A stretch of 64,000 nt of DNA. Origin: Synechococcus sp. CCY 0621. Its GTDB lineage: Bacteria; Cyanobacteriota; Cyanobacteriia; PCC-6307; Cyanobiaceae. This document shows positions 35,497 through 43,152 of this stretch, piece after piece. Location of the stretch: positions 62,001 to 126,000 of the forward strand of contig NZ_JAFKRH010000038.1 of assembly GCF_019038465.1 (NCBI RefSeq), written 5' to 3'. A program made the position numbers and the translations under genes. The stretch's first letter is position 1; every line of letters starts with the position of its first letter. Below the pieces are notes generated by a model, which was not told the DNA's origin, did not search any database, and saw only the letters and a program-made list of their open reading frames with translations.

Positions 35497-35867
35497 CAGA
35501 GCACGATGGCCCGCTCCCGGATGCGCTGCTGCCAGTGGGGCGGCAGGCTTTCCAGGCGCACCAGATCGATCGGGATGGCTGGATCCTGGCGGGAGGCCGC
35601 CAGGCTGTCGAGCTCCGCCGTGGCGGTGAGCAGCGCCTCCGGCGGCAGACCCGCCACCGCCAGGTCGATGTCGGAGCTGCGGTGGCAGCGGCCCTCGGCC
35701 ACCGAGCCGAACAGCCAGATGGCCTCGATGCCCGGCCTGCCCTGCCGCAGCAGAGCTGCTGCCTCAAGGGCCAGACGGTGAGCCGCCCGCTCCCGGGCCT
35801 GGACCGAAGCGATCGCTTCCTGCCGGCGCTGGCGCCAGATCTCGCGCTGGGAGGGGCTCACCACCAT
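35496..35867 (-). CDS. MNT-domain minimal nucleotidyltransferase, antitoxin MntA-like
   Basis: 123 residues. The nucleotidyltransferase signature GSX10DXD is complete (FGSVAEGRC ... SSDIDLAV), with a third acidic residue in PIDLVRLE. Expected role: AMPylation of the HEPN partner. It comes first in the two-gene operon and touches the HEPN start. The N-terminal 30 residues are a charged helix. Confidence 0.9.
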   Translation of the reverse strand: MVVSPSQREIWRQRRQEAIASVQARERAAHRLALEAAALLRQGRPGIEAIWLFGSVAEGRCHRSSDIDLAVAGLPPEALLTATAELDSLAASRQDPAIPIDLVRLESLPPHWQQRIRERAIVL

Positions 35868-35988
35868 GGACTGAGCCTAATCACCCCACTCAGCCCGCCC
35901 ACACCTCGGCCTGCTCCTCGGGAATCAGCAGCTAGCCGAGCCGTGAGCCCACGGCTGCTGCAACGAAGCGGATGGACTCTGGCGTCCA

Positions 35989-36189
35989 TCAGGAATCATC
36001 CGCTCCAGAGATCCTGGGGAGATCACGGCGGAGTGTCAGCTCAAGAACCGTTTCGAGGCGAATCACGCGGGCGTTCAGGGCTTCAAGGCGGCGTTGCTGG
36101 TCTTGCATCAAGACCGCCATCTGCTCAACACGGTCGTTCATGCGGATCACGGTGGTGAGGGCCCCGAGAATCCGATCGGTCACGCTCAT
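35989..36189 (-). CDS. Small coiled-coil protein, partner of the ribbon-helix-helix gene
   Basis: 66 residues, mostly one helix with heptad-like spacing (MNDRVEQMAVLMQDQQRRLEAL). No catalytic motif and no known family. Its ATG overlaps the upstream stop by four bases (ATGA), so the two are made together. Could be the second part of an unrecognised toxin-antitoxin or mobilisation pair. Confidence 0.65.
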   Translation of the reverse strand: MSVTDRILGALTTVIRMNDRVEQMAVLMQDQQRRLEALNARVIRLETVLELTLRRDLPRISGADDS

Positions 36190-36488
36190 GCGGATTGGCC
36201 CTGGTCCATGGAGAGGTTGGAAGCGCGGACCATCGCCAGTGCCTGGTCCAGTGCCTGCTCGGCCCGAGCCGTGCTGCTCTCGATCTGATCCAAGGCGGCG
36301 ATCAGAACAGCGTCATCGCCTGAAACCGCCGATGGAGCGCGGTAGGCCTCACCGGCCTGACGAAAAAACTGTCCGAGGGACAGACCCATGGCTTGGGCAC
36401 GCTGCGTGTACGTCTCCTTTTCCTGGGGCGTCATCAGGACGGCCACGCGCTCTGTGGAGCGGGTGGAACGGTTGGCCTGAACGGCCAT
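36186..36488 (-). CDS. Ribbon-helix-helix protein (MobC/CopG-like)
   Basis: 100 residues. RSTERVAVLMTPQEKETYTQRAQAMG followed by LSLGQFFRQAGEAYR is the beta-strand plus two helices of a ribbon-helix-helix domain, as in plasmid mobilisation proteins and CopG-type antitoxins. The C-terminal half is helical (IAALDQIESSTARAEQAL). Probably binds its own promoter. No relaxase is nearby. Confidence 0.72.
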   Translation of the reverse strand: MAVQANRSTRSTERVAVLMTPQEKETYTQRAQAMGLSLGQFFRQAGEAYRAPSAVSGDDAVLIAALDQIESSTARAEQALDQALAMVRASNLSMDQGQSA

Positions 36489-36544
36489 CGCAAGCTGTGC
36501 ATGTGCTGACCATGCTAATGGAAAAGAGGGCGAAGGCGTTTCCC

Positions 36545-36720
36545 CCTCAGCATCAACAGCATGGGGGGCGCCACCGAAACGAAATCAAAACGCTGGCGGG
36601 ATCGTCTCTCGGCCCGCTGGCCCATGGTGGCCCGCTCCGGTGGGGTGAGGCCGAACCCACGCATCAGCCCGGCACCTGCCTGATCTCACTCGGCAGAGAT
36701 GTTCAGTGGCTGGGCCGGAG
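36545..36720 (-). pseudogene. Remnant of a GT4 glycosyltransferase C-terminus
   Basis: One minus-strand frame reads PLNISAE, a TGA, DQAGAGLMRGFGL, ERATMGQRAERRSRQRFDFVSV. This aligns with the end of the glycosyltransferase at 7991-9139 (NISAEVEQAGAGL ... MGQRAEHLFRERFDFASV), with one in-frame stop and scrambled ends. The rest of the gene is missing. On its 5' side it is joined directly to the copied exporter start. Confidence 0.75.
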
Positions 36721-36725
36721 CATGG

Positions 36726-36794
36726 CGCCAGCAGCAGGGTGTGCCCCCATCCCGCCTCGCGGGCCAGGGCGATCCAGAGCCTCACGCGGTCATC
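36726..36794. repeat. 69-bp direct repeat, copy 2 (orphan 5' end of the lasso exporter gene)
   Basis: Same 69 bp as 34249-34317 with one change. It encodes MRLWIALAREAGWGHTLLLA with no continuation. The start of this orphan lies 7 bp after the Coq4 stop codon, so the ancestral order may have been Coq4 then exporter. Confidence 0.9.
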
Positions 36795-37566
36795 AGGCAG
36801 CCAGCGCCGCGATCAGCGCGGGATTGGCATGCCAGCTGCAGGTCCCCTCCGTCACCGCCTCGATGCCCAGCTCGGCCCGCAGCTCCTCCAGGTTCTGCTC
36901 CATCCGCTCCTCCCAGATCACCGGAAACAGCGGCCGGGCCTCGGCGCCGATGTGCAGACCCTTGCTGATCATGCCGAAGGCGTAACCGGCGGTGCGGGCC
37001 TGCTCGGCCGGGGTTTCCAGTTCATCGATCGGCGTGTCGTTGCGGAACCAGTTGAGCAGCAGCGCCATCAGATCGGTGAAGGCCAGGCCCGGGTGGGCGA
37101 ACTGGGCCACGCTCAGGCTGATGACACCGAGTTCACCGAAATTGTCGAGACTGAAGCCACTGACGATGTGGTGGATGTCGTGGGTGGCGTAGACGCGGTA
37201 GTTGATGTAATCGGCGTCGGTTTCGAGGTTGGCGTAGAACTCGGGTTTGGGGAAGAAGTTGATGTCGTACCCCATCGTCTCCAGCACCGTGGCGTAGGTG
37301 TGGCCCAGGGTGCCCTTCGGCAGGGCCTTGAGGGCGGCCGCGTCGTAGGGGCCGCTGAGCCGCCGCTGCTCGATCAGGGCCACCGCGGCCGGGTCCCGCT
37401 GCAGCAGCGCCCGGCACACCTGCATCGGCCGCGACTGGCGCAGCCGATGGGAAAGCAGGAAGACGTTGTTGGCCGACGCTCCGGCTCCGGCGGCCAGATC
37501 GGCGAGTTCCAGAAAGGAGTGGATGTTCTCCTCAGTGGCGATCCGATCGAGGTAGCGAAATCCCAT
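36793..37566 (-). CDS. Coq4-family protein
   Basis: 257 residues. The Coq4 metal site HDxxHx11E is visible as THDIHHIVSGFSLDNFGE. Other conserved parts are the N-terminal RYLDRIATEENIHSFLELADL and PEFYANLETDADYINYR. Coq4 relatives act on quinone-ring metabolism; cyanobacteria make plastoquinone, so the exact role is open. The stop codon sits within the last bases of the 69-bp repeat. A deleted copy of the gene lies at 41034-41165. Confidence 0.85.
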   Translation of the reverse strand: MGFRYLDRIATEENIHSFLELADLAAGAGASANNVFLLSHRLRQSRPMQVCRALLQRDPAAVALIEQRRLSGPYDAAALKALPKGTLGHTYATVLETMGYDINFFPKPEFYANLETDADYINYRVYATHDIHHIVSGFSLDNFGELGVISLSVAQFAHPGLAFTDLMALLLNWFRNDTPIDELETPAEQARTAGYAFGMISKGLHIGAEARPLFPVIWEERMEQNLEELRAELGIEAVTEGTCSWHANPALIAALAA

Positions 37567-37603
37567 GGGTGCGGTGCGCGGCGGGGGAGCGGCGAGAAAC
37601 TAC

Positions 37604-39373
37604 TCAGGAACGCAACCTGATCCGTTTGCGGATCCGGCGGGCGACGGCGAAGGCACTTCCCACGCCGAGAATTGGAAGCGGGGCCGGAACGTTCGAGACC
37701 GGTGCCGCGTCAGCGACGTACAACCCAGCCCAGCTGAGGCTGTCCTCCTCGGTTTCGCCTTCGAGCGCCATGCTGGCCGCGAAGGCAATGCGGCCGTTGC
37801 GGTAGCCATCCCGCTCAAGCCCCACGGCCACGATCGGGATGCCTGCCGCATCCGGATCGATGAGCCCACCGTCCATGCCCGTTTCCACGATGGTGCGAAT
37901 GTCCGAAGTCCCATCAGTACTCGCGGCATAGAGACCCGAAAACACCTCCTTGAAGACGTCGTCCTCGCCATCCACTTCCCCCAGACCGATTCCCTTGAAG
38001 GCCAGATCCTCTTCATCGAGAGCCATGAAGGAGGAGGAGCGCCACCTGGCCAGCTCCTGGTCCCCTTCCTCATCCCCTCCTTCCCCGACCCCAGGCGGTC
38101 GTCCGGAGAAGTTCCAGGACAGGAAGGAGGAGAACTGCTCGCCGGTGCTGGCGATCAACTTGGTGAGCTTCGAGGCGATATCGGTGACGAAGATGCCCTG
38201 ATTCAGCGGAACCTCGAACTGGAAGTTCCCGTTGCCCACCCCACCGACGGAGGCATTGTCGGATTGCTCCTGGCAGTACTGAAGCCGGGCTTCGTTGCCG
38301 GATGACGCACAGGAGACCTGCTGGGTGATGGTGTCGGTGCCCCAGGCCCCCCAGTAGGCCACGGAACGGCCATTGAAGGAGAGAACCTCGCCGATGCTTC
38401 TGAGGCCCCCGGCATCCGTCAGGTCGGTGAGGCCGCCGATGCTGGCCAGGGAGGTGAGGGAGGTGGGATCCCCGAAAAGGGATGATAGATAGATGCCCCC
38501 GACCGAGGGTGCCTCTTCGTTGTCAACCCCGAGGAACACGGCCATGTTCATGGCGGCGCTCGGTGGTGCGGTGGAGCCGAAGTTGCGGTTCAGGGAATCA
38601 CCCGGGATCGGCGTGTTGCTGTCAGCGATGAAACGGACCGGGGCCACACCAGCGTCGGCGAGCAGATCCCGGAAGTACACCCCCGTTCTGCCCACCCCCT
38701 GGGCATCGGTCCAGTTGCCCTTGAAGACCACCGTGTTATCGGTGACCGAGGGCGCACCGGGGAACTGATCGAATTTCAGGCCCGTGGAACCGCCAGCAGC
38801 AGGAACGCTGAAGTAGTTGAAGGTGGCCAGTCCGCCGAGCTGGCTGGCACCCGTGATCAGAAAGCCCGATGGATTGCTGTAGATCCCTGAGGTGCCGAAC
38901 GATCCGTCGTCGGTGCGCCACACCGGGCTCGACTGCCCACGGAAGCCGACCGTTGCCGAGGCTGTCAGATCGATGCGCGGGAAGGAAGGAAACTCCGTGA
39001 AGGTCGCTCCCGTGTTGTTGGGGTCGGGGACAAGGCCACCACGGACCGCGATCGGCACGATCGGACGGGGCAGGGAGGCATCGCGGAGATCACGGGTGAA
39101 GATGCCGGTGGAGGGTTGACCGCTGCCGGAACCACCGCGACCGCGGGCCCGGAACACAACCAGGCCTGCGGCATTGATCGAGGGCTGGTTGTAGGCGTTG
39201 AACAGGCTAGCGGTGCCGGGAATCAGGTCGGCATTGTTCACCACCGTCTGGAAGCGAAAGGGCTCGGCCAAGACGGGTGAGCCCGCGGCAACAACGGCGA
39301 CGACAGCTCCCAGCAGTCCCACGGACGGGAGACGAAGACGACCCACGGGAAAGCCCCAGAGAACACTCACCAT
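37604..39373 (-). CDS. Large secreted protein with C-terminal sorting-like tail
   Basis: 589 residues. N-terminal signal peptide (VGLLGAVVAVVAAGSPVLA, cut near residue 36), then an extracellular domain rich in Gly, Ser, Asn and Asp with beta-type repeats (GIFTRDLRD, GVYFRDLLAD, GIYLSSLFGD, GLYAASTDG). The end is VPAPLPILGVGSAFAVARRIRKR: a Pro motif, a hydrophobic helix and a basic tail, as in PEP-CTERM-like exported proteins of cyanobacteria. Likely on the cell surface; function unknown. No exosortase gene is in the window. Confidence 0.75.
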   Translation of the reverse strand: MVSVLWGFPVGRLRLPSVGLLGAVVAVVAAGSPVLAEPFRFQTVVNNADLIPGTASLFNAYNQPSINAAGLVVFRARGRGGSGSGQPSTGIFTRDLRDASLPRPIVPIAVRGGLVPDPNNTGATFTEFPSFPRIDLTASATVGFRGQSSPVWRTDDGSFGTSGIYSNPSGFLITGASQLGGLATFNYFSVPAAGGSTGLKFDQFPGAPSVTDNTVVFKGNWTDAQGVGRTGVYFRDLLADAGVAPVRFIADSNTPIPGDSLNRNFGSTAPPSAAMNMAVFLGVDNEEAPSVGGIYLSSLFGDPTSLTSLASIGGLTDLTDAGGLRSIGEVLSFNGRSVAYWGAWGTDTITQQVSCASSGNEARLQYCQEQSDNASVGGVGNGNFQFEVPLNQGIFVTDIASKLTKLIASTGEQFSSFLSWNFSGRPPGVGEGGDEEGDQELARWRSSSFMALDEEDLAFKGIGLGEVDGEDDVFKEVFSGLYAASTDGTSDIRTIVETGMDGGLIDPDAAGIPIVAVGLERDGYRNGRIAFAASMALEGETEEDSLSWAGLYVADAAPVSNVPAPLPILGVGSAFAVARRIRKRIRLRS

Positions 39374-39445
39374 GTTTTAACCGCTTATGCGCCGAAGAAG
39401 CAGGCGGCTTAACGCAGGGCAATAATTCAACACTATGCGCTGCAA

Positions 39446-39465
39446 GGCTTTGGTTAAACCAAGGC
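39446..39465. promoter_or_regulatory. Palindrome upstream of the secreted-protein gene
   Basis: TTGGTTAAACCAA (39450-39462) is a perfect 6+1+6 inverted repeat, extended by partly paired bases on both sides. It lies 75-90 bp before the start of the secreted-protein gene. It could be a regulator binding site; not proven. Confidence 0.3.
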
Positions 39466-39509
39466 ATCGACGCGGCGGGCCAGCCCGCCGGAGGGCGCTC
39501 GCTGGGGCT

Positions 39510-39945
39510 GGTGCATCACACAGCACGTCTGCGGCAGTACGCAGTTCCTCCAGCCATTCCTGGAAGCGCGCAAGTTCCGCCTCGATCCCCCCCTGCAAAG
39601 GGCAATCGTCCGCTGGAGCAGCAGGCACACCCGATCCGCATCCAGTTCGTCAACGTAATGGCCATGCGATCCAGCAGCCGCCGATGCCAGTCGCTGCCCT
39701 CCGGCGTTCCCCCGTTGAGCACCCTCACGATCAACAGCAGACACCGCTCCGCGCCGGTGTAGAGGCTCTGGAGCCGCAAGGGCAGCCGAGTCGACCGTTT
39801 CAATGCTGGCGCTGCCTGCCTCCACGAGGCCTTGAAGCCGCTCCAGACGGCCAACCAGCTCTGAGAGTTTGTCGCGCTCGATGCTCAGATCGAGCTGCAG
39901 ATCGCTCAGTTACCGCTGCCAGGGATCGAGGGATGTCATCAGAGC
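39510..39945 (-). pseudogene. Decayed HEPN (HepT-like) copy
   Basis: Closely matches the intact HEPN gene at 34999-35496 over most of its length (LYTGAERCLLLIVRVLNGG, PEGSDWHRRLLDRM). The segment that should encode RHVVRHLYAY is deleted, and several frameshifts and stops are present. The catalytic motif is therefore gone. Same orientation as the intact copy. Confidence 0.8.
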
Positions 39946-39954
39946 TCGAGCCTC

Positions 39955-40060
39955 ACAACGCGATGGCCCGCTGCCGGATGCGCTCCTGCCAGTGGGGCGG
40001 CAGGCTGTCGAGCTCGGCCGTGGCGGTGCGCAGCGCCCCGATCCGCGAGCTGGTCTCCAT
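39955..40060 (-). pseudogene. Decayed MNT (MntA-like) copy, C-terminal piece
   Basis: Encodes a match to the end of the intact MNT gene at 35496-35867 (TATAELDSLP, then PPHWQERIRQRAIA) with the intervening PIDLVRLE part deleted. The GSX10DXD half is absent. The MscS gene starts 12 bp further on the other strand, so the 5' half was replaced. Confidence 0.75.
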
Positions 40061-40083
40061 CTGAGCGGAGGATGGGGTGGCCC

Positions 40084-41022
40084 ATGCGGTTCTCGCGGAT
40101 GGTTCCTTCCTGGCTTGGCACGCCCCTGGTGACCAAGGCCTTCGTGGCCGTGATCGGCACGCTGGTGATCGTCCTGGTCGTGCGGATCGCTCAGACCTCC
40201 CTGATCCGTTCCCTGCGCGATCCGGACAGCCGTTACTACGCGCGCAAGCTGGTCACCCTCGGCGGTTATCTCTCTGCCTTGCTGCTGCTGACCATCGTCT
40301 TCCGCGATCGGCTCGGCGGCCTCACGGTGGCGATCGGCGTGGCCAGCGCCGGTATCGCGTTCGCCCTGCAGGAAGTGATCGCCAGCATTGCGGGCTGGAT
40401 CGCCATCTCCTTCGGCGGCTTCTACGCACCGGGCGATCGTGTGCAGTTGGGCGGTATCCGCGGCGATGTGATCGACATCGGCATCCTCAGAACCACCCTG
40501 ATGGAACTGGGGGAATGGGTGAGTTCCGATCTCTACACCGGCCGGATCGTCAGGATTGCCAACAGTTTCGTGTTCAAGGAGCCCGTTTTCAACTATTCGG
40601 GAGACTTCCCCTTTCTCTGGGACGAGCTGCGTGTGCCGGTCATGCACGGCGGCGACCATCGTCTCGCCAGGACCATCCTCGAGCGGGTGATGGGCGAGGA
40701 ATTCTCCCATGAACTCATCGAAGCCTCCATGCAGGCTTGGCGGGACATGGTGCGGCGCTACCTGCTCGAGAACGCCAGCCTGGAGCCCGCCGTGAGTCTG
40801 GTGATCACCGACAACTGGCTGGAGTTCACCCTGCGTTACGTGGTGGATTACAAGCAGCGCCGCGTCACGCGAGACCGACTCTTCGTGAGGATCCTGGATG
40901 CCTTCGCCGCCACAGAGGGAAAGGTGGCGATCGGCTCCACCACCATTCAGTTGGTGGAACCTCCCCCCTTCGAGGTGAGAGTCTCGCGGAGCCCCACGAA
41001 ACCTGACCAACAAGCCCCTTAA
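40084..41022 (+). CDS. Small-conductance mechanosensitive channel, MscS family
   Basis: 312 residues. Hydrophobic segments near residues 10-35 and 60-80, then the pore helix (TVAIGVASAGIAFALQEVIASIAGWIAI) and the beta domain (FGGFYAPGDRVQLGGIRGDVIDIGILRTTLMEL). Releases solutes on hypo-osmotic shock. ATG 40084 preferred because GGAGG at 40067-40071 is suitably spaced; the ATG at 40072 touches that site. It sits between decayed MNT and decayed Coq4 pieces. Confidence 0.9.
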   Translation: MRFSRMVPSWLGTPLVTKAFVAVIGTLVIVLVVRIAQTSLIRSLRDPDSRYYARKLVTLGGYLSALLLLTIVFRDRLGGLTVAIGVASAGIAFALQEVIASIAGWIAISFGGFYAPGDRVQLGGIRGDVIDIGILRTTLMELGEWVSSDLYTGRIVRIANSFVFKEPVFNYSGDFPFLWDELRVPVMHGGDHRLARTILERVMGEEFSHELIEASMQAWRDMVRRYLLENASLEPAVSLVITDNWLEFTLRYVVDYKQRRVTRDRLFVRILDAFAATEGKVAIGSTTIQLVEPPPFEVRVSRSPTKPDQQAP

Positions 41023-41033
41023 GTGCGGCGTCC

Positions 41034-41165
41034 TCAGGCCTCCAGGGCCTGGGTGAGAGCAGGGTTCTGATGCCAGCTCCAGGTCCCCTCCTGCACCGCC
41101 TCGATGCCCAGCTCGGCCCACAGTTCCTGCCGATGCGAGAGCAGGAAGACGTTGTTGGCCGCCTC
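41034..41165 (-). pseudogene. Remnant of a second Coq4 gene with large internal deletion
   Basis: One open frame reads AANNVFLLSHRQELWAELG, then IEAVQEGTWSWHQNPALTQA and a stop. The first part matches residues ~31-41 of the intact Coq4 at 36793-37566, the second its last ~25 residues. Everything between, including the metal site, is deleted. Confidence 0.85.
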
Positions 41166-41451
41166 AGACCACGCAGGCATCGATGCGGCGCGCCAGGGCG
41201 AGGTCGAGGTCCGACAGCCCGCCGGTGTCGTGGGTGGTGAGGTTGATCGTCACCCGGTTCCAGACATTGCACCACTCCGGGTGGTGCCCCAGGGCCTCGG
41301 CCGCCAGGGCCACCCGGGTCATGAAGCCGAAGGCGGCCGAAAAATCGGTGAAGCGCAGTTCGCGGTGCAACTTGCCCTCCCGCACCGTCCACTGCGGCAG
41401 TTCGGTGGGCAGGGAAGCGATCTGGGCCGGGGTCAGGGGCTTGGCAGCCAT
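41164..41451 (-). CDS. Pterin-4a-carbinolamine dehydratase
   Basis: 95 residues from the ATG at 41451. [24 protein letters not shown] and the active-site set [21 protein letters not shown] (read as GHHPEW and LTTHD) identify the PCD/DCoH fold. Dehydrates pterin carbinolamine. The much longer open frame above the start lies over the YjbQ gene and is not coding. Followed by the Coq4 remnant. Confidence 0.92.
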   Translation of the reverse strand: MAAKPLTPAQIASLPTELPQWTVREGKLHRELRFTDFSAAFGFMTRVALAAEALGHHPEWCNVWNRVTINLTTHDTGGLSDLDLALARRIDACVV

Positions 41452-41470
41452 GGCAGGAAGGGGCAGAGGA

Positions 41471-41884
41471 TCAGGGTCGTTCGCCGAGCAGATGCAGGCT
41501 GAAGCGGCGCCGGTGCGGCCGGGCCCTGTGCTCCCACACATACACAGCCAGGCTGGTGCAGGTGAGCGCGGTGCGGATGTGGGCGGGCATGTCGTCGGGG
41601 CCTTCGTCGTCGTGCACCCAGGCGCGCCGCTCGCCCTGGCCGCTGATCGGCCGCACCCCCTCGGGGGGCACCAGGGCCCGCAGAAAGGCGGCCAGATCAA
41701 TCAGCACCCTGGGGTCGGCATTTTCGTTGATCGTCAGCGAACAGGAGGTGTGCTGGCTGGCGATGGTGGCGCTGCCCAGCTGCAGCCCGCTGGCGGCGAT
41801 CAGGCCATTGATGGCCGCGGTGATGTCATCGAAACCCTCGCCCTTGGTGGTGATCTCCAGCTGGCAGAGGGTCTGGCGCAGCAT
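41471..41884 (-). CDS. YjbQ/UPF0047 family protein
   Basis: 137 residues. [22 protein letters not shown] and [18 protein letters not shown] are the conserved blocks of the family, with the His and Cys/Asn residues that bind the ligand. Family members were described with weak thiamin-phosphate synthase activity; the biological role is not settled. It lies 19 bp upstream of PCD on the same strand, probably the same transcript. Confidence 0.88.
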   Translation of the reverse strand: MLRQTLCQLEITTKGEGFDDITAAINGLIAASGLQLGSATIASQHTSCSLTINENADPRVLIDLAAFLRALVPPEGVRPISGQGERRAWVHDDEGPDDMPAHIRTALTCTSLAVYVWEHRARPHRRRFSLHLLGERP

Positions 41885-41893
41885 GAGGGATGG

Positions 41894-43042
41894 TCAGCCG
41901 GCGGCGGCGACCTGGAGGCCCGATCGCTGCTCGTCGATCGTGGTCAGGCGGCAGGCCTGGGGGTCCCAGAGGATGTAGCTGAAGCACCCCGGGATATCGG
42001 CCAGCGACAGCCGCCGCACGCCGCTCAGCAGGTGGGCGTTGCGCTCATGGCAGGCGCGCAGCTGGTAGTTGGGGATCTTCGAGGAGAGGTGGTGGATGGC
42101 ATGGCAGCCGATGTCGGCCGAGAACCAGTTGAAGATCGGCGGCAGCTCCAGGTCGCTGGTGCCCTCCAGCACCCCGGTCATCTCGCTCCAGCCGGCGGTG
42201 GCATGGGCGTAAGAGCCGGGGAAGTTGTGCTGCACGAAGAAGATGCAGATGAAAATCGCCGCCGCACAGGCCATCACCGGGGTGTAGAGCGACCAGAACA
42301 CACCCGCACCCAGCCACTTGGCCATCAGCCACCAGGAGCCGATCACGGCGATGTTGTTGGCCACCAGATGGCGGAATTCCTCGTTGGTGTACCAGTGCTT
42401 GGAGCGGTAGCTGGCCAGGATCTGGCCCAGGCCCATCGGCTCCGGGCTGCGCAGGCAGGCCATCAGGTGGGGGACGAAGCCCGCCAGCCCCAGCAGCAGG
42501 GCCACCCGGGGCTTGATCACCAGGTAGAAAAAGCCACCGGGGAACAGCATCGCCGGGTGGCGCAGCACGCCATAGAACCGCTGCTGGCCGGGGCTGAGCG
42601 CCGCAAAGGCGCTGGTGGTGACCAGGGCCGACGGTCCCTGGTACTTCTCCCAGTCGCCGTTGTGGCGGTGGTGGTAGGCATGGCCCCGCGACCAGGGGTA
42701 CTGGGGGATGGCGCTGAGCACCCCAAGCAGGAAGCCGAACACCTGGTTGGCCCGCCGGCTGCGGAACAGGGAGTCGTGGCCGCAGTCGTGCATCAGCGAA
42801 AAGATGCGCGCCAGCAGCAGCACCATCACCACCATCGTGGGGATCAGCAGCAGCGGCGCCTGCTTGAGGCTCCAGTCGGCGACCCACCACAGGGCCGCGT
42901 AGGGAATCACGGTGTTGGCGATCTGCCAACCGCCGCGCAGATTCGAACTGTCCATGAAGGAATTCAGCTCGAAATCGCCGCGTTTCGGCTGTCGAACCAC
43001 GGCGGGATCAGACAGGGTGGCTGGCGAGGTTCCCGGCGGCAA
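41894..43042 (-). CDS. Fatty-acid desaturase family protein
   Basis: About 382 residues with the three histidine boxes: HDCGHD, HAYHHRH and HAIHH. Four hydrophobic segments surround them. Membrane di-iron enzyme that puts double bonds into membrane lipids or acts on a carotenoid-type substrate; the sequence does not decide which. The TTG at 43042 is preferred: AAAGG lies eight bases before it and the protein then starts LPPGTSPATLSD. The open frame continues to 43138 but into the leader of the divergent gene. Confidence 0.88.
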   Translation of the reverse strand: MPPGTSPATLSDPAVVRQPKRGDFELNSFMDSSNLRGGWQIANTVIPYAALWWVADWSLKQAPLLLIPTMVVMVLLLARIFSLMHDCGHDSLFRSRRANQVFGFLLGVLSAIPQYPWSRGHAYHHRHNGDWEKYQGPSALVTTSAFAALSPGQQRFYGVLRHPAMLFPGGFFYLVIKPRVALLLGLAGFVPHLMACLRSPEPMGLGQILASYRSKHWYTNEEFRHLVANNIAVIGSWWLMAKWLGAGVFWSLYTPVMACAAAIFICIFFVQHNFPGSYAHATAGWSEMTGVLEGTSDLELPPIFNWFSADIGCHAIHHLSSKIPNYQLRACHERNAHLLSGVRRLSLADIPGCFSYILWDPQACRLTTIDEQRSGLQVAAAG

Positions 43043-43152
43043 TGCAAACCTTTGTAGATATCGCGCGATCCTAGGCAGGGATCCAGCGCGGCGACAGGCG
43101 TGCTGGCGAATGGAATCTGAATAGGATCTGCAGCCCACATGCTGCGCCCAAG

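Noticed and set aside
40072-40083. ATG at 40072 as start of the MscS gene
   Set aside because: The GGAGG site touches this ATG directly. The ATG at 40084 has workable spacing and loses only four residues.
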